Source: CAYWMD01 sp964458575
GTDB lineage: Bacteria; Verrucomicrobiota; Verrucomicrobiia; Limisphaerales; JADLHS01
NCBI GenBank assembly: GCA_964458575.1
Contig: CAYWMD010000008.1
Location: 1-64,000 of the forward strand
Direction of reading: 5' to 3'
DNA length: 64,000 bases
The notes beneath the pieces were generated by a model that worked only from the letters and a program-made list of their open reading frames with translations, searched no databases and was not told where the DNA came from. Below, one piece after another: positions 26,428 to 35,241 of the stretch (positions are counted from its first letter, which is position 1; each line of letters begins with the position of its first letter). The position numbers and the translations under genes were made by a program.

Positions 26428-27490
26428 CTTGTCGCCAACAACCGCTCAGTCGTTGGGCGCTCTTCTCAAGTCCGCCAGGGACATAATGAGAAAGGATAAA
26501 GGATTAAACGGCGACCTCGACCGGTTGCCGATGCTCACCTGGATCATGTTCCTGAAGTTTCTGGACGACCTGGAAATTCAGCGCGAGGAAGAATGGAAGC
26601 TCGTTGCCCCGAAGAAATCGACACCTCACCCTGGCCCTCTCCCCGGTCGAGGCGGAGAGGGGAATGGATTCAAGCCCGCCATCGAACCCCCTTACCGTTG
26701 GCGCGATTGGGCCGCCCAGTCCGATGGCATCACCGGCGACGAACTTTTGGCGTTTATCAACAACGAAGAGGCAGCGTTGCCGGGCGGCAAGAAAGGCGCG
26801 GGCCTCTTCCGTTACCTGCGCACGCTGACCAGTTCCAATGGCGACGACCGCAGGGATGTCATTGCCACCGTGTTCAAGGGCGTGCAGAACCGCATGGTCA
26901 GCGGCTACCTGTTGCGCGATGTCATCAACAAGCTTGCCGGCATTCATTTCACCTCCAGCAGCGAGCTGCAGACGCTGGGCGCGCTCTACGAATCCATGCT
27001 GCGCGAGATGCGCGATGCGGCGGGCGATTCCTGCGAGTTTTACACCCCGCGCGCCGTCGTGCGGTTCATGGTCGCGGTGACGAATCCGCGCCTCGGCGAA
27101 ACGGTGCTCGACCCGGCCAGCGGCACGGGCGGCTTTCTGGTCGAGGCGTTCAACCACCTGTCCCAGCAGGTCAAGACCGTGGCCGACCGCAAAATCCTTC
27201 AGACGCAATCCCTGTTCGGCTGCGAACCCAAGACGCTGCCGTATCTGCTCTGCCAGATGAACCTGCTGTTGCACGGCCTCGACGCGCCGCAGATTGATCC
27301 CGGCAATTCGCTCCGCTTCAAGCTGACGGACATCGGCGAGCGCGACCGCGTGGATGTGATCCTGACGAATCCGCCCTTCGGCGGCGAGGAGGAGAAAGGC
27401 ATCCAGGGCAATTTTCCCGAAGACAAGCAAACGGCGCAGACGAGTTTTAGCCAAGCCCCGAACGCATGGCCACCATTCACGAACAACTGA
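26408..27490 (+). pseudogene. hsdM: Type I DNA methyltransferase (HsdM), C-terminally truncated, copy 2
   Basis: This frame encodes N-6 adenine methyltransferase of a type I restriction system: N-terminal helical domain (LGALLKSARDIMRKDKGLNG), SAM motif DPASGTGGFLVEAF (about residues 235-248) and catalytic NPPFGGEEEKG (about 320-330). At 360 codons it lacks the last quarter of a normal protein of about 490 residues. After GNFPEDKQTAQT the sequence diverges into the 5-prime end of the next gene and stops at 27,490. A REP-like insertion adds about 13 residues (HPGPLPGRGGEG) near residue 75. The TTG start lies in the right arm of the four-helix element. No hsdS or full hsdR remains nearby, so activity is doubtful. 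Confidence 0.8.
26624..26662. repeat. REP-like palindrome inside hsdM
   Basis: CCCTCTCCCC and GGAGAGGGGA form the arms around a 9-base centre, preceded by CTCACCCTGG. It resembles the palindromes at 32,304-32,322 and 35,133-35,168 but is inserted in frame within the hsdM coding region. Confidence 0.75.
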
Positions 27491-30400
27491 CCGAGCAGTT
27501 TTACCGTTGGGAGGTCCGCGGACGCGGTTGGCAAACGTACCCTGAACCGGTCCGTCCCGAACCTTCGTTCATCCCCTTTGACGGTCATTATTTGCCCGAG
27601 ACGCCAATTGTAGATGATGGTCGCAAGCCAACCATTCTGAGTTCGCTATACCGCAAGCTCATTCGCCGGCCACAAGTGCCACGAATACTTCCTGATGTCG
27701 AAGATGAATCCGAACCGGAGCCCTTGATCCGTGATTCGCTAGTTGAAGTGCACACTTCCCTGCCGGCCAACCTCGACATTGGCAAGGAGGCGTTCGAGCA
27801 ATTCCTTCGAAGCCTGTCGCTTTGTCGCGAACCGATTGCTTTCGAGGTTCTGGGTAAACACAGCCACGTAAGCGCCTTGTTTGCCGCAAGCGATCATGAT
27901 GCCCCACTCCTGCGTCGTCAGTTGCAGGCGTATTTCCCGGAAGCGCTGTTTCAGCCTCGCGAATCCATTCTGGAACAAACTTGGACGACGTGTTCGGGAG
28001 AACAAGTATTGGTGGTTGAATTTGGCCTGGCACGCGAGTTTATGTTTTCCCTAGCCAGCGGGAAACTGGACCCATTCATCGGCATCATCGGCGCACTGTC
28101 CGAATTGCAATCTGCTGAGCTGGGATTATTTCAAGTGTTGTTTCAGTCAGCCCAGGAACCTTGGGCAGAGAGTATCATCCAGTCGGTCACGCACGAAGAT
28201 GGTAAACCTTTCTTCGTGAACCTGCCCGAACTGGCGCCGGCGGCCGAAAGCAAGGTCGCAAAACCGCTCTACGCCGCCGTCGTGCGCATCGCGGCCAAGG
28301 CCGGGACATTTGAACGTACGCTCCAGATCGCTTGTGACATGGCCGGGGCATTGCGGGTGTTTGCCCATCCGCGAGGTAACGAACTTATTCCGCTTCGGAA
28401 TGATGACTACCCGTTTGAGGAACATATCGAAGACGTGTTGCGCCGCCAATCCCGCCGCTCAGGGATGCTCCTTAACAGCGACGAGCTCATCGGCTTCGTC
28501 CATTTGCCGGGAAGTGCCATCCGGTCATCCGTGTTTGCGCGGCAGGCAGCGAGAAGTAAGTCGGCGCCCGCCAACGTAAATCAGAGTCGCGGGTTGTGGC
28601 TCGGCACGAATGAACATGCGGGTGAAACGATCGCGGTCCGGCTTTCGCCCGAGCAACGCGTTCGCCACTGTCACATTATCGGCGCAAGCGGCACGGGCAA
28701 AAGCACGCTGATGTTCAATCTCATCCGTCAGGACATTGAATCAGGCGAAGGCGTTGCGGTGCTTGATCCACATGGCGATTTGGTGGAGAAGCTGCTGGGG
28801 GTTATTCCAGCGGAGCGTATTAGCGACATCGTGCTGGTTGATCCCGCCGACGAAGAATCCTCCATTGGATTCAACATTCTCTCGGCTCACAGTGACCACG
28901 AGAAAGCCCTGTTGGCATCCGACCTGGTGTCCGTTTTCCAACGACTTTCGACTTCATGGGGTGACCAGATGCAAAGTGTGTTTCAGAACGCCATTCTCGC
29001 GTTTTTAAGCAGCAGTCGCGGCGGGACGTTGGCTGACTTGCGTCGTTTTCTGGTTGAGCCGGCATTTCGAAATGAATTCCTGAAATCTGTTTCCGATCCC
29101 AATGTGCTGTATTATTGGCACAAAGGTTTTGTGCATCTTTCCGGCAATAAATCCATCGGCCCGGTGCTGACCCGCTTGGAGATGTTTCTCGCGCAGCGGC
29201 CCATCGCCCACATGGTGTCCCAGCCGGAGAACCGCCTGGACTTTGCCGAGATCATGGACAGCGGCAAAATCTTGTTGGCCAAATTGCCGGAAGGACTTTT
29301 GGGCCGTGAGAACTCATACCTTCTGGGCGCCGTGCTCGTTTCCAAGTTCCAACAACTGGCCATGGCGCGGCAGGCCCGGAAGATTGAGGCGCGGCGTGAC
29401 TTTTGGATCTACATTGACGAGTTTGCCAACTTCATCACGCCTTCGATGGCGGAAATTCTATCGGGCGCGCGGAAGTATCGCATCGGACTCACGCTGGCAC
29501 ACCACGAGTTGCACCAGTTACAGCGCAGTCCCGACGTCGCCAGCGCGGTGATAACCCATCCATATACCCGCGTCGTATTCCGCGTCGGCGACGATGACGC
29601 CAGGAAATTGGCGGACGGGCTTTCCTTCTTTGAAGCCGATGATCTCAGGAATCTCGGGACCGGCCAAGCCGTGTGCCGTGTTGAACGCAGCGACTTTGAT
29701 TTTAACCTGTCAGTTCCCCTGCCGGAGTTGCCGGACGAGGCCGAAATGGCGCAGCGGCAAAATGAAGTGATTGCCGCATCGCGTGCCCGCTATGGTACGC
29801 CTAGAGCGCAGGTGGAAGCAATGTTGCGGCGGGCATGGGAAGTTGAAACTCCCACCGCACCCGAACCGCGCCCACCGGCCAAAGTCACCCCGGTGCAGGA
29901 AGCACCTCCGTCCTCGCAGCCAAAAGTTGTTGAACCCCCTCCGCCGCCATCGCCGCCCGTCATCGTTGCACCGCCTCCACCAGCCGCGCCGAAGATTCCC
30001 GAACCGCCGAAACCTGCGGAAGTTCCGAAACAAGCGGAGCCGGAAAAGAAGACTGCGGTGGATTTGCCGCCCAAGCCAACTGTAGCTCCGACAGAGGTAG
30101 TGCCGAAAACTGAAGTCGTGGAAACAACCAAACCGGCGTCGCCGCCACGAGAGCGTGGCATCGGCGGGAATCAGCATAATCTCATCCGCGAGCGGATCGA
30201 AACTTTGGCACGTCAACTGGGCTACACAGCATCGAGGGAGCATCGGCTCGACGGCGGAGATAAAGTGGATGTCGCTTTGGAGAAACCTAACCACACCATT
30301 GCCTGTGAGATAGGTATCAGCACCACGATTGACCATGAAGTTGGGAACGCTGCAAAGTGTTTAAAGGCCGGTTTTCATCATGTGGCTCTCATTTCACCTA

Positions 30401-30687
30401 AAGAGGAGCGTCTAACAAAAACCAAGGAGGCGATTTGTGCTTGTGTCGCGGCAAACGAAGCGTCGAAAGTTGGCTTTTACACACCGGACCAGTTTCTGGC
30501 GCATTTGCAGAAACTCGCGGAAGAGGACGCTCGTGTTCCGCCGCCTCCGATACAGACCGAGAAAACTTATGGCAAGTACAAGGTAAAGACGAAGCAGGCC
30601 ACGCTGACCGTGGAAGAACGGCGGCAGCGGGAGGAAGTCGCATACCAGACGATTGCTCAAATCATGCGCCAGAAAAAATCAGATTGA
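27466..30687 (+). CDS. Conjugation-type (VirD4/TraG/HerA-like) ATPase with C-terminal nuclease-like domain
   Basis: This large (1073 residue) multidomain protein has an unassigned N-terminal region of about 370 residues, then a P-loop ATPase of the type IV secretion/coupling class: Walker A IIGASGTGKST (about 404-414), VAVLDPHGDLV and Walker B FWIYIDEFANF (about 646-656). LSGARKYRIGLTLAHHELHQ follows. Residues about 790-900 form a proline-rich linker. The final domain (about 905-1030) contains GDKVDVALEKPNHTIACEIG, resembling a PD-(D/E)XK core, although the Lys is not clear. It could move or degrade DNA. The ATG at 27,466 lies inside the truncated hsdM frame, showing that its 5-prime end is at a recombination junction. 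Confidence 0.75.
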   Translation: MATIHEQLTEQFYRWEVRGRGWQTYPEPVRPEPSFIPFDGHYLPETPIVDDGRKPTILSSLYRKLIRRPQVPRILPDVEDESEPEPLIRDSLVEVHTSLPANLDIGKEAFEQFLRSLSLCREPIAFEVLGKHSHVSALFAASDHDAPLLRRQLQAYFPEALFQPRESILEQTWTTCSGEQVLVVEFGLAREFMFSLASGKLDPFIGIIGALSELQSAELGLFQVLFQSAQEPWAESIIQSVTHEDGKPFFVNLPELAPAAESKVAKPLYAAVVRIAAKAGTFERTLQIACDMAGALRVFAHPRGNELIPLRNDDYPFEEHIEDVLRRQSRRSGMLLNSDELIGFVHLPGSAIRSSVFARQAARSKSAPANVNQSRGLWLGTNEHAGETIAVRLSPEQRVRHCHIIGASGTGKSTLMFNLIRQDIESGEGVAVLDPHGDLVEKLLGVIPAERISDIVLVDPADEESSIGFNILSAHSDHEKALLASDLVSVFQRLSTSWGDQMQSVFQNAILAFLSSSRGGTLADLRRFLVEPAFRNEFLKSVSDPNVLYYWHKGFVHLSGNKSIGPVLTRLEMFLAQRPIAHMVSQPENRLDFAEIMDSGKILLAKLPEGLLGRENSYLLGAVLVSKFQQLAMARQARKIEARRDFWIYIDEFANFITPSMAEILSGARKYRIGLTLAHHELHQLQRSPDVASAVITHPYTRVVFRVGDDDARKLADGLSFFEADDLRNLGTGQAVCRVERSDFDFNLSVPLPELPDEAEMAQRQNEVIAASRARYGTPRAQVEAMLRRAWEVETPTAPEPRPPAKVTPVQEAPPSSQPKVVEPPPPPSPPVIVAPPPPAAPKIPEPPKPAEVPKQAEPEKKTAVDLPPKPTVAPTEVVPKTEVVETTKPASPPRERGIGGNQHNLIRERIETLARQLGYTASREHRLDGGDKVDVALEKPNHTIACEIGISTTIDHEVGNAAKCLKAGFHHVALISPKEERLTKTKEAICACVAANEASKVGFYTPDQFLAHLQKLAEEDARVPPPPIQTEKTYGKYKVKTKQATLTVEERRQREEVAYQTIAQIMRQKKSD

Positions 30688-30813
30688 TGGTCGCCCAGCA
30701 ATTCCCTGTCGGGCGGCAGAGCTGGGTTACATTTTTGCTTTAACGACGATTTTTATCTTGAAATACGTTGTGCGTTTTTGATAGGAACTCGTGGTAGAAA
30801 GGCGAAGTCTGCC

Positions 30814-32319
30814 ATGAGCCCGAACAACAATGTGAAACTGCCGGAAACCAAATTCGTTGGCATCTGGATCCGCGTCTCGACGGAAGACCAGGCTAAGGGT
30901 GAAAGCCCCGAACACCACCTTGCACGCGCCAGAGCCTATGCCGCCGCCAAAGGCTGGACGGTCAAGGAGGTGTATGACCTCTCTGGCACGTCGGGTAAAA
31001 CAGTCGCTGAGCATCCCGAGACAAAACGCTTGCTCGCTGACGTGAAGCGCGGTCACATCACCGGACTCATCTTTTCCAAGCTCGCCAGACTCGCACGCAA
31101 TACGAAGGAGCTCTTGGAATTCGCGGATTATTTCCGGGCGCAGAATGCCGACCTGATCTCATTGCAGGAGAGCATTGACACCAGCACCCCATCTGGCCGC
31201 CTGTTCTACACGATGATCGCGGCGATGGCCCAATGGGAACGGGAGGAAATCGCCGACCGCGTTCAGGCTTCCGTAAGCATTCGAGCCAAACTTGGCAAAA
31301 CGATCAATGGACGCGCCCCCTACGGCTATCACTGGAAAGACCGAAAGCTCATCCCGCACCCAACCGAAGCGCCCATCCGCCGCAAAGCCTATGAGCTATT
31401 CCTAGAGCACCGGCGCAAAGGAACAGTTGCCAAGCTCCTGAACGCCCAAGGCTATCGCACCCGTGACGGCGTTCTCTGGCGCGATATGCAAGTGACCCGC
31501 GTCTTGGTCGAAACCAGCGCCAAAGGCATCTACTTTTTCAACCGTGGCAAGAAGAACGGCAACTGGCGGCAGGTTGAAAAGCCGGAAAGCGAATGGGGTA
31601 AAGTCGAATGCGAGCCGATTGTTCCCGAATCACTCTGGAATCAGGTCAACGAGATCATCGAAGAACAGCTTAAAGGCTGGAAAAAACCCGGACGCTTGCC
31701 CGTGCAGGTCTTCGGCAATCTCGCCCACTGCGCCTGCGGCCACAAGATGTATGTGCGGTCGAATTCGCCCAAATACGTCTGCCGCAAGTGCCACAACAAG
31801 ATTCCCATCGTGGACTTGGAAGCCATCTTTCAGGAAGAAATGAAAGCCTTCTTCGCCCGCCCTGAGCGCATTGCCGAGCACCTGCAATCGGCCACCAAGA
31901 ACCTTACCGAGAAACAGACCTTGCTTGCCGCCCATGAACGCGAAATCCAGAAAGTCCGGGATGAAATGACTCGCACCCACCGCCTGTATCTTGACGGCGC
32001 AGTCACGGCACAAGGCTTCAAAGACTTCTACATGCCTGCCGAAGAACGCCTAAACCAGCTAACCGCCCAACTGCCCAAGCTTCAGGCCGAAGTCGACCTG
32101 CTCAAAGTCAATAACCTCTCCGCAGACGAAGTCCTTGTTGAAGCCCAAGGACTCTATGACCGCTGGCCCAAACTCCCGACCGCAGACAAGCGCAAGATCG
32201 CCGAGAGCATCATAGACAAGATCGTCATCGGTGACGGCGAGATTGACATAACATTCTCATATCTCCCATCTTCTGAAGAAATGACCAAATCCCAACAGCA
32301 GTTGAGAGGGCCGGGGTGA
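30814..32319 (+). CDS. Large serine recombinase
   Basis: This 501-residue site-specific recombinase catalyses integration or excision of mobile DNA. The N-terminal resolvase domain starts at about residue 14 with GIWIRVSTEDQAKGESPEHH (catalytic Ser in RVSTEDQ). It also shows SKLARLARNTKEL and QWEREEIADRV. The recombinase domain follows (GRAPYGYHWKDRKL). A zinc ribbon has C-A-C-G and C-R-K-C at about residues 305-325, and a coiled-coil lies at about 345-440. The ATG at 30,814 is preferred over a TTG at 30,778. The last codons run into a REP-like sequence. It is separated from the ATPase gene by 126 bases with a weak possible promoter (TTGAAA at about 30,760 and GATAGG). Confidence 0.9.
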   Translation: MSPNNNVKLPETKFVGIWIRVSTEDQAKGESPEHHLARARAYAAAKGWTVKEVYDLSGTSGKTVAEHPETKRLLADVKRGHITGLIFSKLARLARNTKELLEFADYFRAQNADLISLQESIDTSTPSGRLFYTMIAAMAQWEREEIADRVQASVSIRAKLGKTINGRAPYGYHWKDRKLIPHPTEAPIRRKAYELFLEHRRKGTVAKLLNAQGYRTRDGVLWRDMQVTRVLVETSAKGIYFFNRGKKNGNWRQVEKPESEWGKVECEPIVPESLWNQVNEIIEEQLKGWKKPGRLPVQVFGNLAHCACGHKMYVRSNSPKYVCRKCHNKIPIVDLEAIFQEEMKAFFARPERIAEHLQSATKNLTEKQTLLAAHEREIQKVRDEMTRTHRLYLDGAVTAQGFKDFYMPAEERLNQLTAQLPKLQAEVDLLKVNNLSADEVLVEAQGLYDRWPKLPTADKRKIAESIIDKIVIGDGEIDITFSYLPSSEEMTKSQQQLRGPG

Positions 32320-32322
32320 GGG
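32304..32322. repeat. Half of a REP-like element at the serine recombinase 3-prime end
   Basis: GAGAGGGCCGGGGTGAGGG is the reverse complement of the left part of the REP-like element at 26,624 (CTCACCCTGGCCCTCTC, one difference). It overlaps the stop codon of the recombinase gene and may mark a recombination boundary. Confidence 0.6.
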
Positions 32323-32369
32323 AGAATTGTGCGAAAGTCGTTTTGTCACCATTTGCTTTTCAACTCATC

Positions 32370-33863
32370 TCACACGCGCCAAGGCGACCGCATCGCGCGC
32401 GCGCGCAACCGATTCGCCGCGTCGTTGCCAATGAATTCTTCGCGCGCCGGATCCCATTTCAGCGACTGGCCGGTCCGATACGCAATGAACGCCAGATGGC
32501 CCAGGGAAGCCGCACGGTGGCCGATCTCTTCGTCCGCGCTCGGGGCTTGCCGGGTGCGGACGCATTCGAGCCAGTTCCCATGATGGCTGTTCGAGCCAAT
32601 GTTTACTTCCCGCGCCCGCTTCAATTCCATCTCGGCGAAGAGCGACGCGGGTTCGCCTTCAATCTGTCCGCCGGTGGACATCGTCGTCACCCAGCCGCGC
32701 TCGCCCACGAACACGCCGCCAAAATTTCCCGCCAGGCGCGCCGTCGTCGGCACGGCATGGTAAACGTCTTTCACCATTTCCCAACTGTTCACGAAATGCA
32801 GTAGCGTGCCATTCGCGTATTTGCAGGTGAGCGTGGGAAACTGGCCACTGTTCGGATGAATGATTTCCACCGGCCCGCTGTTCTCAAAACCGAGCGCCCA
32901 CTGGATGACATCCGCCGCGTGCGACAAGAACCACGTGGTCGAAGCAACGCCGAATGCTTCTTCAAACGCCCACGGCACGACGCCGGGTGAAGGGTTGGTG
33001 TGATAAACGCGGTTGTAAGGCCGCCAGGGCGCCGGGCCAACCCACAAGTCCCAATCCAATCCCTCCGGCACGGGTTCAACCGGCAGCGCGAAATCGAGCG
33101 GGACGTAACTCTTGCCGCACTGTTCAGCGTTCACCGCATTGGCGCAGGCTTTGAACCGTTCGCCGGTGACGCCGCCGTTGATTGTGGCCAAGAGCGTGAA
33201 CACCGATTTCACCTTGCCCAAACCGCCATCGCGTATGAACTGGCACACGCGGCGGATTTCGGGAATCGAACGGTATTGCGTGCCGGTTTGAAACACGCGG
33301 CCGTAGCGGCGCACAGTTTCGACCAAGTGCCGTCCTTCGCCAATCGTTACCGAAACAGGCTTTTCGCAGTAAATGTCCTTGCCGGCCTTGGCTGTGTCAA
33401 TGGATTGAAGCGTATGCCAATGATCCGGCGTGGCGATGACCACGGCGTCAATGTCCGGGCGCGAAAGCAACTCGCGATAATCGTTGTAGGCCGCGCAACC
33501 CTTGTAATTGCCGCCGGGTTCGTTGGCGGCATAGGTCGCTTCGACCACTTCCTTGCCCTCGTCGCGCCGGGTTTTGTCCACGTCGCACACGGCGAGGACC
33601 TGCACGTCCTTGCGGAACGACAACACGCGCACATGACCGCCGGCCATCAAGCCCTTGCCGATGAAGCCGATCGTGATGCGCTCGCTCGGAGGCGCGACGC
33701 CGTTTGCGCCGCGGGCCGAGGCGGGAATGATAGTTGGCAGGGAAATGACACTGGCGACGGCCAGACTGCGCTGGAGAAAATCGCGGCGGGTAATTTCGCG
33801 TGCCGAAGCTGGTGGCTGGTGACGTTGATTTGGCCCGATTGTAGGTTTCATTCGAGTTGACAT
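32370..33863 (-). CDS. Gfo/Idh/MocA-family oxidoreductase with TAT signal
   Basis: This NAD(P)-dependent sugar or inositol dehydrogenase-like enzyme carries a twin-arginine export signal (ITRRDFLQRSLAVAS), as is frequent in Verrucomicrobiota and Planctomycetota. The mature part starts a Rossmann fold (IGFIGKGLMAGGHVRVLSF) and contains the family motif EKPVSVTIGEGRHLVE. A C-terminal substrate domain has LSHAADVIQWALG. Length is 497 residues with the ATG at 33,863 (33,851 also possible). The substrate is unknown; periplasmic carbohydrate modification is likely. It is divergent from hemE, with about 145 bases between starts. Confidence 0.85.
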   Translation of the reverse strand: MSTRMKPTIGPNQRHQPPASAREITRRDFLQRSLAVASVISLPTIIPASARGANGVAPPSERITIGFIGKGLMAGGHVRVLSFRKDVQVLAVCDVDKTRRDEGKEVVEATYAANEPGGNYKGCAAYNDYRELLSRPDIDAVVIATPDHWHTLQSIDTAKAGKDIYCEKPVSVTIGEGRHLVETVRRYGRVFQTGTQYRSIPEIRRVCQFIRDGGLGKVKSVFTLLATINGGVTGERFKACANAVNAEQCGKSYVPLDFALPVEPVPEGLDWDLWVGPAPWRPYNRVYHTNPSPGVVPWAFEEAFGVASTTWFLSHAADVIQWALGFENSGPVEIIHPNSGQFPTLTCKYANGTLLHFVNSWEMVKDVYHAVPTTARLAGNFGGVFVGERGWVTTMSTGGQIEGEPASLFAEMELKRAREVNIGSNSHHGNWLECVRTRQAPSADEEIGHRAASLGHLAFIAYRTGQSLKWDPAREEFIGNDAANRLRARAMRSPWRV

Positions 33864-34007
33864 GCTGCGGCTGCGGACAGCCGCGCGCCAATCACCCTTC
33901 AACCGACGAATGAGTTCGCCCGCATGTTCAATGTTTCTGTTCAAGACTGGGGCGCTGTGTTATCAATAACAAGCCCACAGCATGTGTTTGGCGCACGGCT
34001 TTTGGGC

Positions 34008-35108
34008 ATGAACATGACACTGGCTCAACTTCAGAAATCCGACGACGCACCGCCTGCGGGCGAATCCAACTCCGCGGGCCGGACGAACCGCCAGCGTTTC
34101 CTCGACGCCTGCCATTGTCGCGCGACGGATCGCCCGCCGGTTTGGTTGATGCGCCAGGCGGGACGCGCCTTGCCGGAGTATCGGAAACTCAAGGAGACTT
34201 ACACGTTCGTGCAACTCGTACAGAATCCAGAGTTGGCTGTCGAAGTTACCCTCCAACCCGTCCGGCGATTCAGCTTCGATGCTGCGATTCTCTTCAGCGA
34301 CATCCTCGTCATTCCCGAGGCGATGGGACAGGCCTATCGTTTCCGCGAAACCGGCGGTGTGGTCATGGACTTTACCGTTCAAAGCCGGGCGGACATCGAA
34401 AAGCTTTCCGTTGAAGGTGTATGCGAACGGCTGGGGTATGTGGACAAGGCTTTGCGGCATCTCCGTAAAGAGCTCGGTGAGCGAACGGCGCTCATCGGTT
34501 TCAGCGGTTCGCCGTGGACGCTGGCCACGTTCATGATGGAAGGTGGCAGCGCAAAGAACTACACCCGGGCTTTGGCTTTGTTTCGGGAAGACCGCACAGC
34601 ATTTTACGCCCTTGCGGAAAAACTTACAGCCGCGGTTGCCGCGTATTTGAAAATGCAAATCGCCGCGGGCGTGGACGCGCTGCAAATCTTCGACAGCCAC
34701 GGCGGACATCTGCCGGCGAATGAATTTCAGGAGGCAAGCGGGCGCTGGATGAGAGAGATCATCGTGAATCTCGAGGGTAAGGTTCCGGTTATCGCCTTTT
34801 CCCTCGGCACGCACGGAAACTGGTCCGACCTCGTGTCCTCGGGCGCGAATGTGATTGGAATTGATTGGCAAACCTCGCTGGTCGACGCGCGGAAGCAGAT
34901 TCCCGAAGGCATTGGCTTGCAAGGTAATCTCGTGCCAACGCTGTTGAGCGACGGCACGCCCGAAATCGTGGCGCGTGAAACTCGCGCTGTGTTGGAAGCC
35001 ATGCGCGGTCGCCTTGGACACATCTTCAATCTCGGCCACGGTTTGACGCCTGCGGCGAAGCTGGAGAATATTACGGCGTTGGTGGAAACGGTGCGGAGTT
35101 TCAAATGA
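34008..35108 (+). CDS. hemE: Uroporphyrinogen decarboxylase
   Basis: This enzyme of the heme pathway converts uroporphyrinogen III to coproporphyrinogen III. The signature RPPVWLMRQAGRALPEYR is near the N-terminus, ILFSDILVIPEAMG carries the catalytic Asp, and FSGSPWTLATFM, DSHGG and NLGHGLTP follow in the expected order. An open frame reaches back to 33,924, but the ATG at 34,008 (or 34,014) gives a normal length of 366 residues. It is followed by a REP-like palindrome and then hemN, so the two heme genes are probably functionally linked, as in many bacteria. Confidence 0.93.
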   Translation: MNMTLAQLQKSDDAPPAGESNSAGRTNRQRFLDACHCRATDRPPVWLMRQAGRALPEYRKLKETYTFVQLVQNPELAVEVTLQPVRRFSFDAAILFSDILVIPEAMGQAYRFRETGGVVMDFTVQSRADIEKLSVEGVCERLGYVDKALRHLRKELGERTALIGFSGSPWTLATFMMEGGSAKNYTRALALFREDRTAFYALAEKLTAAVAAYLKMQIAAGVDALQIFDSHGGHLPANEFQEASGRWMREIIVNLEGKVPVIAFSLGTHGNWSDLVSSGANVIGIDWQTSLVDARKQIPEGIGLQGNLVPTLLSDGTPEIVARETRAVLEAMRGRLGHIFNLGHGLTPAAKLENITALVETVRSFK

Positions 35109-35132
35109 GTTTGCGCGTGCAATTTTACACTC

Positions 35133-35168
35133 GCCCTCACCCTGACCCTCTCCCCCGGGGAGAGGGGA
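35133..35168. repeat. REP-like palindrome between hemE and hemN
   Basis: CCCTCTCCCC and GGGGAGAGGG form a 10-bp palindrome with a one-base centre, preceded by CTCACCCTGA. The sequence type recurs inside hsdM (26,624) and at the recombinase end (32,304). It may also stop transcription after hemE, although no T-run follows. Confidence 0.8.
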
Positions 35169-35241
35169 CAGCAATGGGCATCTCACGAAAGTTTCTGTCG
35201 CGCCTGTCTCGCCGCCCGGCTGACGATAATTCTCTCCGCGC

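Noticed and set aside
25917..26505. A diversity-generating retroelement, because the bundle protein is related to Avd and hsdM is repeated
   Set aside because: There is no reverse transcriptase, and the differences between copies are synonymous and not restricted to adenines.
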